Part shown: one piece after another, positions 12,863 to 22,881 of the stretch
Position numbering within the stretch: position 1 is the first letter of the stretch
Layout of the letters: the number at the start of each line of letters is the position of its first letter
Assembly (NCBI GenBank): GCA_013054445.1
Contig: JAAMPI010000465.1
Coordinates: 1-36,653 of the forward strand
Reading direction: 5' to 3'
Length of the DNA: 36,653 nucleotides
Source: Cudoniella acicularis
Lineage: Eukaryota; Ascomycota; Leotiomycetes; Helotiales; Helotiaceae
Position numbers and translations under genes: made by a program
Notes under the pieces: generated by a model
What the model saw: the letters and a program-made list of their open reading frames with translations, nothing else
Database searches by the model: none
What the model was told of the DNA's origin: nothing

Positions 12863-14085
12863 ATGCGCGAATTAGATGCCGATGACAAGAGAGCCTTGAA
12901 GAACTTAACCAAAGAACACAACCCTATTCACGAGAAGCTCGACGATTGGGCCTTATGGTTATTCGATAAGAAAGGCCTGAAGAAGAAGAAAATAGAGAAA
13001 GAGCGCCGAGATAAAGGAATGGAAAGACTCCTGAAGAACCCCCAAATCGAAGAGGATGGTAGAATGGGGGGGATATTTTGAGTGGTTGCCGGATGGAACC
13101 AAAAAGAATTACAACTCGAAAATCGAAACAGTCTATAATGTTGCGGATCCAATGGGGGGATATGAGAAGAGATAGAGCCGCTCGACTCAGAGCCCAAAAT
13201 CAACTCCGGGCCCAAAACAATGGATTTGGCCAATTTCCTCCTGGGATGGGACCCGGCCCTCAGGGGAACACTCAGCAGCCAGATCCCGGATTTCAAGGCC
13301 AGAAAGACCCTGGCTATGGCTATGGCTATCCAGACCCCGGCATGGGGGTTTTCAACAGGTCAAATCTCGTCAATCCTAGAAGAGGTGATCGAAACTATTC
13401 TTCGCCATATCCCGGAACGGGCCCAACCGCTCAGCAACCAGATCCGTATGGTTTGGGTAACCCTGGATACAACAGTCAACCAAGTATGGGTTACGGTTAC
13501 GGCCGTCGTGGTCAATCTCCTCTAGGACCCGGATTAGGCTTTCCAGGCGGGTATGGATATGGTTCTGGTTCTGGTTCTGGTGCAGGTGCTGGAAAAACTG
13601 GACAGTCAGTGCTGGATCCCCTTGGGAATCTACCACCACCGCCGTTTCTACGTCGACGAGCACTCACAGCCCCCGCTGCTCCTGGAATGGGGATGGGAAA
13701 CCCAAGTCAACAGATCCCAGACCCATACGACCCTCAGAACTCCCGACCTGGACCAGCTGCTCCTTACGCAAATCCAGATTCTGGCTCAGGCTCAGGACGG
13801 AACTTAAATGGATCAAACAGTGCTCAGTCTCTTTTCCAAGGTTCCAGACAAGGCTCAAGTCATTCTCAAGCTGGTTCAGGCTCCGGTCAGAGCTCAAACC
13901 ACCCTCACTCTCACTCCCAAGGTTCCAGCTCAGGCTCCGGCTCCGGCTCCGGCTCCGGCTCAGGACAGAGCTCAAATCGTACTCAGTCTCAATCCCAAGG
14001 AGGTTCATCCTCAAGTGTAAAAACGGAATACCAGAAATTAGGAGCTATGGACAGAACTGTTATTGAAGGAATGGTGCCTAGATAA
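12863..14085 (+). CDS. Unrecognised low-complexity protein with C-terminal RTVIEGMVP motif; frame broken twice
   Basis: I do not recognise this family. The start at 12863 follows a TATA box and a proper leader. The first about 70 residues are charged (KNLTKEHNPIHEKLDDW, then Lys/Arg-rich). The frame then stops at TGA (13079-13081), but protein-like sequence continues in the next frame (YFEWLPDGTKKNYNSKI, bases about 13072-13155) and then in a third frame from about 13160 to the TAA at 14083-14085. Each change of frame coincides with a G run (seven G at about 13066-13072, six G at about 13155-13160) and is repaired in the reading by one base fewer. The rest, about 300 residues, is Gly/Pro/Gln/Ser-rich (PGYGYGYPDPG-like, then SGSGSG repeats) and surely disordered. 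It ends GAMDRTVIEGMVPR, matching the repeats at the end of the next gene. Either sequencing errors in homopolymers or a decaying gene; an intron does not resolve both breaks cleanly. Confidence 0.6.
13933..13962 (+). repeat. Hexanucleotide (GGCTCC/A) repeat coding Gly-Ser
   Basis: Five units of a 6-base repeat (four GGCTCC and one GGCTCA) inside the low-complexity gene, coding Gly-Ser dipeptides. Similar but less regular Gly-Ser coding occurs at about 13560-13590 and 13785-13900. Confidence 0.8.
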
Positions 14086-14696
14086 AGATAAGCCCGATGG
14101 ACAGGAAATGGTAGTTTACTGAGATTCTAAGGCGCTGGTGGCGAATAACAGGGAGATGAAGCATTGGATACTGTACATTTGGAACCCCGTTTCTCCTTAT
14201 GAGTTTTCCTCCGAGATATCAATATTAAATATCAATACAAAAAATCGGGAAAAAATTGTGAAATGAGTATCATATCGCACTGGTGCAAATTGATACAGAA
14301 AACACCTTGTGGAAGCCACTTGACCAATTGATGAGATGAAAGCAACATATCAAGTAGAAAAAAGTATGAAAAAAAATGCTCCACTTCCTAGAACGCTCAG
14401 TTTCATCTATTCCACAACGTGATACTGGGCTAAAATTATGAAGCAAATGACTTTGAATGTGCTGTGACAAGTTAGTGAATGAGTACTATAAAAGTGTTCG
14501 TTATTCACGAGTCACCTAGATATTCGAAGGTATTTTCGACTCACCACAATCTTCGAAAGGAGCACCTCGCTTTCAAAAATTCTATTGTCACATAGATTCC
14601 TATAGCACCTCCCAGCATCGGCTCAGGTACACCACTCATATCCTCCACACAAACATCAATCAAAACCCAGTCTAACGCAAAGGGTAAACAGTAGCC
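14086..14696. promoter_or_regulatory. Intergenic and promoter of the 14697 gene, with TATA box
   Basis: TATAAAAG at 14487-14494 lies 210 bases before the ATG at 14697. The leader has TTCGAAAGGA at 14552-14561, the same ten bases as in the leader of the previous gene, and a CA/CT-rich run up to the ATG. The left 400 bases are AT-rich and hold no gene. Confidence 0.5.
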
Positions 14697-16205
14697 ATGC
14701 CGATCCGAGATTGGCTGATCAAGAAACTTGAAGACTCCAAGTCTACCAGTCGGCCGTCAAGGGGTCGAGCAGAGTCTGCGCCCATACTCGGTGACACAAA
14801 AGGACAAGAACCGAAAGATGACTTCGATGTAGACTACCGCGAACCTCGCCGAAGCAAAACCCAAGATCCCAACCAAAAGAAAGTTGGAATACAGGTCGGG
14901 GGCTATATCTTTAAAGTAGGGAGAGCCCAGAAAGCCGGATCTTCCAAGAATAGCTCAGGTGATTCTCGGGAAAGAAAAAGGGGGCAAGGGGAATCGCAGA
15001 AGGCACCAAGCGGACAAATTCGACAAGAGGAATCTAAGAAACACCGAAGACATTCCCATAATGATGGCACCAAACCTATCGTTGCTGGGGTTCCACCAGT
15101 GCCAGCAATAGACCCAAAATGGAAAGGACAGGCTGGAAAACAAGGTGAGGTGCAAAAAGACGATCAATGGGCTGCCGTTATTGCATCTCAACAGAAGCAG
15201 CTAGACCAAATAGCCGTCCGAAAAAAAGAACGACAGGGCAAACCTGATGCTGCTAAACTAGCAAACCAAGGTCGACTTAAGTTGCAAAAGGACCTGCCTA
15301 GAGAGCCAGCCCGTCAAGTTAAAAAAGTACGTGACTTTGAGGCAGAGAAAGCCGAGGTGAAGGCCGAGTGGGAAGTGCTAAACAAAATATGGCAACAGAA
15401 TGAACTCGAGAAACAAGAAAGCATACGCAGAGCAGGAGAGATAATGAAAGAGGAAGCTGCTAAGAGAGCAGCAAGACGAGAGAAGGAGAGATTGCTGCGG
15501 CAGGATACGCAAAGGAAGAAGGCCGCCGAAGAGGAGAAGAGACGCAAGGAGCAAAAACAAGCAGAAGAAGAGCAGCGAAAACAGAAAGAAAAGGCGAAGC
15601 GCGAAGGAGCTGAAAGACAAAGGAGGGCCGAGGAGCAAGAAAAGGCAAAGCGAGAGACAGCAGAAAGGGAAAGAAGGGCCCAGGAGCAAGAAAAGGCAAG
15701 GGGAGACGAAGCAGAAAGGCAGAGGAGAGCAGCCGAGGAACAGAGGAAAAAGGAACAGGCTACCGCAGCTGAAAAACAGCGGGTAGCACAGCCAAAGGCA
15801 GAGGAGGCCAAGCGCAAACAAGAAAGAGGGGCCGCAAAACCGATACCAAAGAGACCACAACTAGCTGTGCTCCCCGCCGGAGTTCGTACGAATCTAGGAC
15901 TAAAGACCGTGATGAATAGACCATTGGGTGACATGAATAGAACAATCATCGAAGGAATGGTCGCAATGCACCAGCAGCCAACAGCAGCGCCTGCCACTCA
16001 AGGACAAAAAGAACCTACACAAAACAACCTGGGGATGATAGGTGATATGAATAGAACTTGGATCGAAGGGATGGTCCCAATGAACCACCGGCAAACAGCA
16101 ACGCCTGCCACTCGAGGACAAAGAGAACTTACACAAAACAATCTGGGGATGATAGGTGATATGGCAAGAACTTACGTTGAGGGCATGGTGCCCCCACGCA
16201 AATAA
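14697..16205 (+). CDS. Unrecognised charged coiled-coil protein with three C-terminal EGMV repeats
   Basis: Single exon, 502 residues; family not recognised. Residues 1-25 are amphipathic and charged (MPIRDWLIKKLEDSKS). Residues about 25-190 are disordered and basic, rich in Ser, Gln and Lys. Residues about 200-375 form a long Glu/Lys/Arg/Gln/Ala-rich helix (repeats like AERQRRAEEQEKAKRE), likely a single alpha-helix or coiled coil; the antisense frames here are its shadows. The C-terminus has three copies of a motif, GDMNRTIIEGMV, GDMNRTWIEGMV and GDMARTYVEGMV, the first two in 38-residue repeats, the last four residues from the stop. The same motif ends the protein encoded at 12863-14085. 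No signal peptide or membrane segment. Function unknown; the conserved tail suggests a short binding peptide. Confidence 0.85.
   Translation: MPIRDWLIKKLEDSKSTSRPSRGRAESAPILGDTKGQEPKDDFDVDYREPRRSKTQDPNQKKVGIQVGGYIFKVGRAQKAGSSKNSSGDSRERKRGQGESQKAPSGQIRQEESKKHRRHSHNDGTKPIVAGVPPVPAIDPKWKGQAGKQGEVQKDDQWAAVIASQQKQLDQIAVRKKERQGKPDAAKLANQGRLKLQKDLPREPARQVKKVRDFEAEKAEVKAEWEVLNKIWQQNELEKQESIRRAGEIMKEEAAKRAARREKERLLRQDTQRKKAAEEEKRRKEQKQAEEEQRKQKEKAKREGAERQRRAEEQEKAKRETAERERRAQEQEKARGDEAERQRRAAEEQRKKEQATAAEKQRVAQPKAEEAKRKQERGAAKPIPKRPQLAVLPAGVRTNLGLKTVMNRPLGDMNRTIIEGMVAMHQQPTAAPATQGQKEPTQNNLGMIGDMNRTWIEGMVPMNHRQTATPATRGQRELTQNNLGMIGDMARTYVEGMVPPRK
15927..16205 (+). repeat. 114-base coding tandem repeat, 2.4 copies
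   Basis: Units begin at 15927, 16041 and 16155; the third is cut short by the stop codon. Units 1 and 2 are very alike at the DNA level and keep frame, each coding 38 residues: the EGMV motif, a Pro/Thr/Ala-rich part and a QNNLGMI end. Confidence 0.9.
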
Positions 16206-16551
16206 TGGCTCCCGCTAGCAGAGAGTTGGACTCCTGGGAGAATACTGGAAGTCAAACCTGTTGAAGGAGTAAGCCTATTACCGCCATTATCTGATCTTAC
16301 GAGGAGTTTTGATGGGTATGGTACATCCTCTCTTACTGACGGAATATGAACGAGGGCCGCTGAAGGGCGGAAGAGCGAAGAGCTTGCCAAATCTGTCAAG
16401 AAGTCATTGAGTGAACACTGGCAAATAGTCACTACATAGATATTTTAGATTCCCATTTCGTTAAACAACGCAGTATTCTTTACGGTTTATGCTCGGGAGC
16501 TTCTTGCACGCCTAACGCCCCGGGTTTCCCCCCTTTCCGTGCTGCAATTCA
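16206..16551. other. Intergenic between convergent genes
   Basis: About 350 bases between the 14697 gene (+) and the AP-3 mu gene (-). Nothing beyond 3' flanks seen. Confidence 0.5.
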
Positions 16552-18061
16552 TCAACATCGAACCTCAACGCCTCCTCTGCTAATAGTCAAATACTTAACG
16601 CCTTTATATGGTTTGACGCCTTCTCCTATACCTCGACTTTTCCTAGTATCAATAACTAGACTTTCCACTTTGATACCACTTGCCAGCCAGCCCTTGACGG
16701 AAAAGCTGACTGCTGTGGAACTAGGCATGAGGATTTTGTTTTGAGCAACTTTTCGAGCATCACTTTGCTCGTCCGGTTTTTCAACAGTTTTTTCTGATTG
16801 CAGAGGAGCACTTTGATAAGCATCTTCCTCGTAGTCGTATCTACCATCAAGTCTGAATCCATTGCTCTCAAAATCTTCATCGCCTGTGAGGGGACCGGCA
16901 ACAGTACAACGCAGGGTCGCCCCACCAGCGACGGCTTCTTTGGCAGGAATATGCCACTCGAGATTTTTCTCTCCCGGGTTGTAAGTTGTGTCGCCCCTGC
17001 TGGCTCTAATTTCAGAAAGATTCCTCACGTCAGCTGGCAGCGGGACCGTGACAACCAGATCTTCTAGAGTTGGCGTTGAGGAAGTGCCACTTTGTATTCC
17101 CAATCCACGGCCGCCAAGATGGCCGCTGCCTCGCGAGGATGAACCAGGAATTGAAGAGTTGCCCTGGCCTGAAACTTTCGATATGAAAAGCCGAATTTCA
17201 AAATCCGAGCCCGTTGGACCCAAACTCGTTTTGACTTCAAGTTGAACAGGTAACTTCAAATTTGAAGAATTTGTAGACCCTGATTTCCCACTTTGAAACG
17301 GAAGGAGATCAACCTCATATCCAGCTAACACAAATCGACCGTCTGGGGGAACAAAGCTCAACTCCCCAGGCTTTTCTCTCCACCTCCCCAATCTGACACA
17401 GGGATGGAATACAGGCAGTTCCATAACACTGTTAATGTTTTGCCTTCCAGACGGAGTTGAAAGATTCAGTAAGAGATCTGGAACTCCTGATATTTTCGAA
17501 GTAAATGCAATTGTCCCGTTTGCGAAAGCGGCCAAGGGTCTGCCAGACGGAGCAACAGTCATGGAGAGCGTCTCCACAATGTCCACGTAAAGTTCATTGG
17601 AAGTATGTCGAACATTTGCTCTCCGCCAAGGCAGCGCTGGTGTATTTGCTGCCAAAGCACCTGTTGATGATATGCCTGACATGTTGGAGTTCGAGGATGC
17701 GGAAGAGAATCCGGCTTTTCTATGCCGGAATTTGTCAGAAATTCATGTCTTAACCGGGACATAGCACAAACCCAGGAATGTTTATTCCTCCCAGCAATTT
17801 TCCAATCCATCCTTCAACCTCGACTAGGTCTCTTAAAGCATTCGGTTCTGTGGTGCTTACCGCACCCGCATCGCACATCTCGTTCAGAAGCTGGGCTACT
17901 ACATCGTAGCTGCTTTCAACCTTGGTTGCCAACAGTGGCGACCCAACAAATTCTTCTAAAACATCTATTATGCGGTGGAGGAATTCGAGAGCGAGCAGAG
18001 GCTCAAGTTCGGAAGAAGACGTCAAGAGGAATAGGAGGTTGGAGTGGATGAGACTGAACAC
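16552..18061 (-). CDS. apm3: AP-3 adaptor complex mu subunit (Apm3), N-terminus missing
   Basis: Mu chain of AP-3, which sorts cargo from Golgi/endosome to the vacuole. Two exons are clear: 18061-17772 and 17719-16552 (intron 17771-17720, GTTTGT...ATAG), 485 residues. The first exon has the end of the longin-like part (FLHRIIDVLEEFVGSPLL, then SSYDVVAQLLNEMCDAG); the second is the mu-homology domain (WRRANVRHTSNELYVDIVE, FHPCVRLGRW, PGELSFVPPDGRFVLAGYEVDLLPF) ending VKYLTISRGGVEVRC. The family starts with about 45 more residues. Here the frame upstream of 18061 meets TAA at 18085-18083 with no ATG and no AG acceptor between, and no DEHN-like longin start appears in 18062-18424 on this strand. 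The 5' end is therefore broken, misassembled, or carried by an exon I cannot see; the given start is only the open end. Confidence 0.85.
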
Positions 18062-18424
18062 GAGTGTTGGTGGGGAAGTGGGTTATGGGGAGTGTGGATC
18101 CGGAGAGGGAGTTAGGGGAGTTGAGGTATGATTATAAGGGTGCTTAATTTTTTTGTAGTTAGTTGGCTGGCTGGGATGAAGATTCTTGTTTGTTTTGAAG
18201 CTTGGAGTTGTGTGATATGTATGTGACTGCGATTTATCAAAGTATAGATTGCAAAGGTTTCGAATGGCGTTCGGGGTGGCACAATAGGTATACCCATTTG
18301 GAACTTTTCATCCAAACAACGACAATACATCAAGAAATAAATATTGCTCACTCATAAACGAAACCATAATTCTCATCACTTTCATCAACTCATCTGGATT
18401 ATGCTCTCTATTTTTGTAGGTCTC
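18062..18424. other. Intergenic between pho81 3' end and apm3 5' end
   Basis: About 360 bases that should contain the first exon and promoter of apm3. An ATG-led frame on the minus strand (18351-18112) shows no similarity to a longin domain. A CCCTAAC branch-like site and a TTCAG at about 18054 could mark an acceptor, but no donor exon is recognisable. Confidence 0.4.
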
Positions 18425-21400
18425 CTACATGTCAATACTCTCATTAAACTGGAGCACCCCATTAGCTTTCAGCACCCCATCAATGCCTTCTGGAAGTCTA
18501 GGGAAAGGATCATTAAGATTCACTCTCTCAGACGCATCCGCAGTTTTGTCAATGACGAGAACAAGTCCTTGCGCTTTGATGGCTTCAATCAACGCTGGTA
18601 CCATGTCCTACCAATTATTAGCACAACTTCTTTAAGGGAAAATGGGAGACTTACCAGGAGCCTCGAAACACATATCAAGCCCATGAAATTGTTATTCTGA
18701 GCAATTCTCACCGCTTCCTTGATCGATGTTGTTCTCCGCCCACTTGTAGATACGGCCGTTGAAGCCCCTAGGTCTCCGCCTTCACGTCCTAAATCGTTGC
18801 ATAAGAAGACGGGATAATTGGGCTGTTTCCAATTTAACGCTGTGCAGAGTGTTGGGTTGTATGAGCTGAAAACCATCGATCGAATGGAGTCGGGGCTTCG
18901 CTCTCGGAGGGATCTGGCGTGATCAAAGACAACGCTGAGGATAGCATCTCCGAATGCGTTGACGTTAACTGTTGGGCCGAGTCTCAAGGACCTTTCTTCG
19001 TCGGCGGATGGATATAGGACCTGCAAGTTGACGTGCATCCCCTTTGGTAAGAGATCTAAGGCGTCCTTGAGAGAAACCGCTGAGCTTGAAAGAATCTTGT
19101 GGATTTCTTCGATGCTTCCAAGTGGCAAATTGGGTAATGCTGCGAGATCTTCTGTCTTTCTCGCTCCCCGAGAGCCTGCACTAATGAATTGCGCGTACGT
19201 CAAACGGCTCACTGGGAATTTGATATCCATGTAATCCATGGTCCAAGTTGGCCAGAGCACAGGTACACCATCGCAGGTATGTTGAACGTAGAGTTGAATG
19301 TAATGTCCCGACAAACTAGAGCCAGTAATAAACGCACTTGGTTTATGATCGAATTGACTTGTGGCTTTCCAATATGTTTCGAAATCTGTGATCTCTAAAG
19401 CCTTGCCCTGGAATGGCTTTATGACTTGGAAATTAAAGGTAATTTGCCCGATAGCTCTTAGTCTTGGATCAAAAAGAGGTAAGCAGCACCGTCCAGAACT
19501 GCCCATCAATGCTCGGAAAGTGCTTGGCAATGCAACGGTCTTTGCAATAACCCTGGCGCCATATGTTGGGAATACGTCGAAATCGATTGCAAAAGAATCT
19601 AGATTATCAATTTGAAATGAAACAAGTCGGGTATCTTCCTGAAAGGGGAGTAAAATATTCTTGGGAATTAAATCGGACAGCTTTGAAGAAATAGTGAGAC
19701 GAGCAGCAGGATATTTACTATCATGGAAGAAGACCATCGGCTGTTCACCGTTTTCTTCAAAGCTGATTTGGACGAAAGTTTTTGTATCGAGGAAATTGTG
19801 TCCGTAACGTCGTAAAGGAATGATAGGTGGCGGAAGCTCGAGCGCGGGAATACCATCAGCATCAATGCTCATAGAAGCTGGACCACTGTTGCCAGCCATG
19901 GATCGGATCTGGGTGCCCATGGGCGGCCGGAGGCTTCGTGTTCCGATTGGGATTGATGATAATAGCCTCATGCACTCTAGATGCCCCTCCCATGCTGCAT
20001 AATACATGGCGGAGAGAGATTTCTCGTCCAGAATCTTGGTCTTGACCCCAACCTCCAATAGTGTTTGCATACATGGCACATTGCCTTCACTCGCTGCATG
20101 GAATAGAGGGGTCCAGGCATAAAGTTTGTCGATTTGGTCAAGGTCAGCACCGTAGTTCTTCAGTAGAAGAAGTAATTGTGGAGTTTGACCAGATCGGGCG
20201 ACAAGGTGCTGCGGATATAAGCCTTCTGCGTCTGGTAGAATTGCAGCTCCATGCTTCAGTAAGAGTTCCACGATTCCTATGGAGCCATGTTCGCAAGCCA
20301 GGTTGAGAGGTACGTGATCCGTTTCCGAGATAGGATCAATCCGAGCGGATCGATTCAACAATCTTTCTGCACATTCGAGGTGTCCATGTATGATGGCATG
20401 TATAAGAGGTGTAAAATTATCGTGGTCGATTAAATTGATGGTTGTTTGATCGGCTAGGAAGGCTTCAGCAAAAGCAGAGAGATAGTTCGAGTGACTCACC
20501 ATTCAACAAAGCTTCCATCATATCTAGACGGCCATACATACAGGCATAGTGCAGCGGCACACGACCATAAACATCCGTTCGACTTACTTTGACTCCCTTC
20601 GAAAGCCCAACCCCCAAGACGAAAGGGTTGCTGTAGGTAGCAGCTTGGTGGAGGCAATTTCGCTCGTTGATATCGTCCTCGGATTGTACATCTACAAGAC
20701 CTGTATCTAGAAGAAGCTGCAATGACGTTTCGGGACCTTCGTTGATTGCGGCAAGAAATGTTCGCGTGATCCGTTCCAGCAATGCGACATCTCGAGATCC
20801 GTTAGGATCTGCCGCAGTTTTCAAGCGTAATAGGAGATCTTTGAGAGCATCGAGGTTGCCAGAGATCACGGTTTCCAACAACAGAGTGTCGGCATCCCCC
20901 TCATCCGTTCCTAGCAGGTGCTGACTGCTGACAATGTGGTCCGGACTTCGATCAAAGCTGACATTATCTCCTTCGGCCCAAGCTCCGAGCTCTTGAAGAC
21001 TTGTTGTAGCCTGATCAGATAATTCGCTGATGACCGTCGCATTGAAAAAAGGCTGAACCTCTACCGCACGCGAGAGGTAGAGCTCTTTGGTTTTAGACTT
21101 GGATGTTTTGTCCCATTTCTTTAAGATCTTGGAGAAGGCTGTGCCGTTAATTTCCACGAATTGCTGAAGTTTGTTGAGATCGTTTCCGAATTGCTGAAAA
21201 CCCTCCTCTAAAGTCGTGAATTTTGCGGAGAGCCGGGACGTGCTCCCTCCTCGAGACTGGAGGACCTTCTTTTTGTCTAAGAGGGTTTTGAGCCGAATTT
21301 TGAGCTATCCCACGTCAACTGAAGCCCGTCTGGTCATTTGACAACTCCACACACCTCGGCCTCCTTCTGGAGATAAAAAGCATTGACCTTTTCGAGTTCT

Positions 21401-21865
21401 CGCTCCTGGTCACTCATCTCAGCAAGACCTCCCCTCTTACGAGGGGGTTTAAACTTACCAACTGAAAAAAGAAGGTAGCTTTGTTTGCTTGTAGAGCAGC
21501 TTGAGAGTCTACTATGCTCGGGCGGTGAACATCGTTCAAGGCGAGGAGCGTTGGCGTTGCAGAGAGCTTTTTGATAAGCTATGCGTGCCAATGTATCAGT
21601 GCACATGCCCCAATGCTTGGTCAATAGGCTTGTTACAAGCGCATGGTATTTTTGTTTTTTTTTTGTGTAACAGGTTATCAGAGCAGACGCACCTTCTTGA
21701 GCGCCTTGTAGTTCACAAAGCTTGCCGCATACTCTGGAACCTCGAGCTGCCTTTTCTGGATCTGCTTGCCAAACTTCCTGAGCGCATCAAAGCATTAGCA
21801 ATTTGCCATGACCGAGGATGTTGACTCCGATGGTCTGCCGTACTGAGGTGGTTTGAGACGTACAT
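18425..21865 (-). CDS. pho81: Phosphate-sensing CDK inhibitor Pho81/NUC-2 (SPX-ankyrin-GDPD-like)
   Basis: Ankyrin-type inhibitor of the Pho80-Pho85 (PREG-PGOV) kinase that signals phosphate starvation. Seven coding exons: 21865-21864, 21777-21693, 21578-21459, 21405-21355, 21304-20500, 20453-18655 and 18607-18425, in frame, 1014 residues. The start codon is split: AT at the end of the first coding exon, then an 86-base intron (GTACGT, branch GCTAATG, CAG), then G. Only this gives the conserved SPX start MKFGKQIQKRQLEVPEY. SPX domain to about residue 150, with lysine clusters (YKALKKLIKKL, ILKKWDK) that bind inositol pyrophosphates in the family. Ankyrin repeats from about 225 to 520 (NFTPLIHAIIHGH, VPLNLACEHGSIG, YAWTPLFHAASEGN). 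The C-terminus is a GDPD-like domain, ending in an exon with LIEAIKAQGLVLVIDKT. CACGTG sites lie upstream. Confidence 0.93.
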
Positions 21866-22163
21866 AATGCGGTGCTGACACCGACACCCGCAGAGCCCTT
21901 GGAGGCTGCGAGCGAGTAAGGACTGGGAGCGAGCAGGCAGGTATTAAGAGAATTTAAGTGATAGGACGCTCAGTCACATGCAGATTTTCATGGCGGCAGG
22001 TAGACTGGGCGAATACCTCCGGCGTCTGCGAATGCGAATCCAATATGACAGTTCCGTTCTTGCGTCTGAATATGACGTCGAGTAGTGGGATGAAAAGAGT
22101 CGGAGGGGAAGACAGGAAGAGTACAGAGCGCAGAACAGCGCAGAATAGCGCAGGACCTGACTG

Positions 22164-22169
22164 CACGTG
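22164..22169 (+). promoter_or_regulatory. CACGTG site, possible NUC-1/Pho4 site
   Basis: CACGTG within the palindrome GCACGTGC, about 300 bases upstream of the pho81 start. Pho4/NUC-1 bHLH factors bind CACGTG in phosphate-regulated genes. Other bHLH factors use the same core. Confidence 0.45.
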
Positions 22170-22771
22170 CGGCTAGTGTGCTGTGTGGGTGGACTCGATG
22201 CACGCAGACACGCAGACAGCAGAGCAGAAAGTGTACTCAGTGTAGCCTGCGTAGTGATGATTGGACGCTGTGATACAGATGGGGCCCCAGGGAGGGGAGA
22301 GAAGAACCGGAATGGGGTACTGGAGGGGAGGAGACCGAGGACCCTGAGTCGTGGTCGCACTGGGCAGATCAGATGTCCAACAGCGCTTTTCTGCCGTAAC
22401 CTTACAGAACCTATAATTAAGTCTCGACGTGAGGCAACACACGATAGTCAGTCAGTACGGAGTACGGAGCACAATAATCAATCAACAACCTCCACTCGTC
22501 TCCACCAAAGAGACCCCGACAACGCTGCGCTCAACTAGGACTAGTGAGGGGCAAGCTGCAAGCAAGCAGGTGCAGTACAGGGAGGCGAAAACATAAAAAA
22601 ATGTCCGTCTTGTGTGACCCAGGGCCTCAAGGCTCTGCTCATCCATCGGCATTCACTATGGAAGCATACCTATTTTAGGCTAACCAGCCGGGCTGCGAAT
22701 TTGCGTGTTCGGAGCTAGAAAAGCTGCATGGCCAACTTTCTTTTTCTTCCTCTGTTGGCCAATAAAATAGC

Positions 22772-22777
22772 CACGTG
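22772..22777 (+). promoter_or_regulatory. Second CACGTG site upstream of pho81
   Basis: CACGTG (CCACGTGT) about 900 bases upstream of the pho81 start, next to a CCAAT motif. Weak evidence alone; the pair is more suggestive. Confidence 0.3.
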
Positions 22778-22881
22778 TTTCGACAGGTGCTTGGCAAGGC
22801 TGAGCAAGGCTGACAAAAGCATTAAGATGCGAGAGAAATATTAAGTCGTATGTAAACTTCTATTCAGGGAAAAGATCACAT

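Noticed and set aside
13078..13110. ATG at 13078 as the true start of the low-complexity gene
   Set aside because: The TATA box and leader point to 12863, and the sequence between reads as protein in the other frames.
15314..15997. Long minus-strand frames rich in Ser, Cys, Phe and Leu, looking like a membrane protein
   Set aside because: Antisense shadow of the Glu/Lys/Arg-rich repeat gene on the plus strand.
21954..22538. Several overlapping frames of 70-130 codons on both strands
   Set aside because: They overlap each other, have no splice signals or motifs, and follow from GC-rich DNA with few stops.
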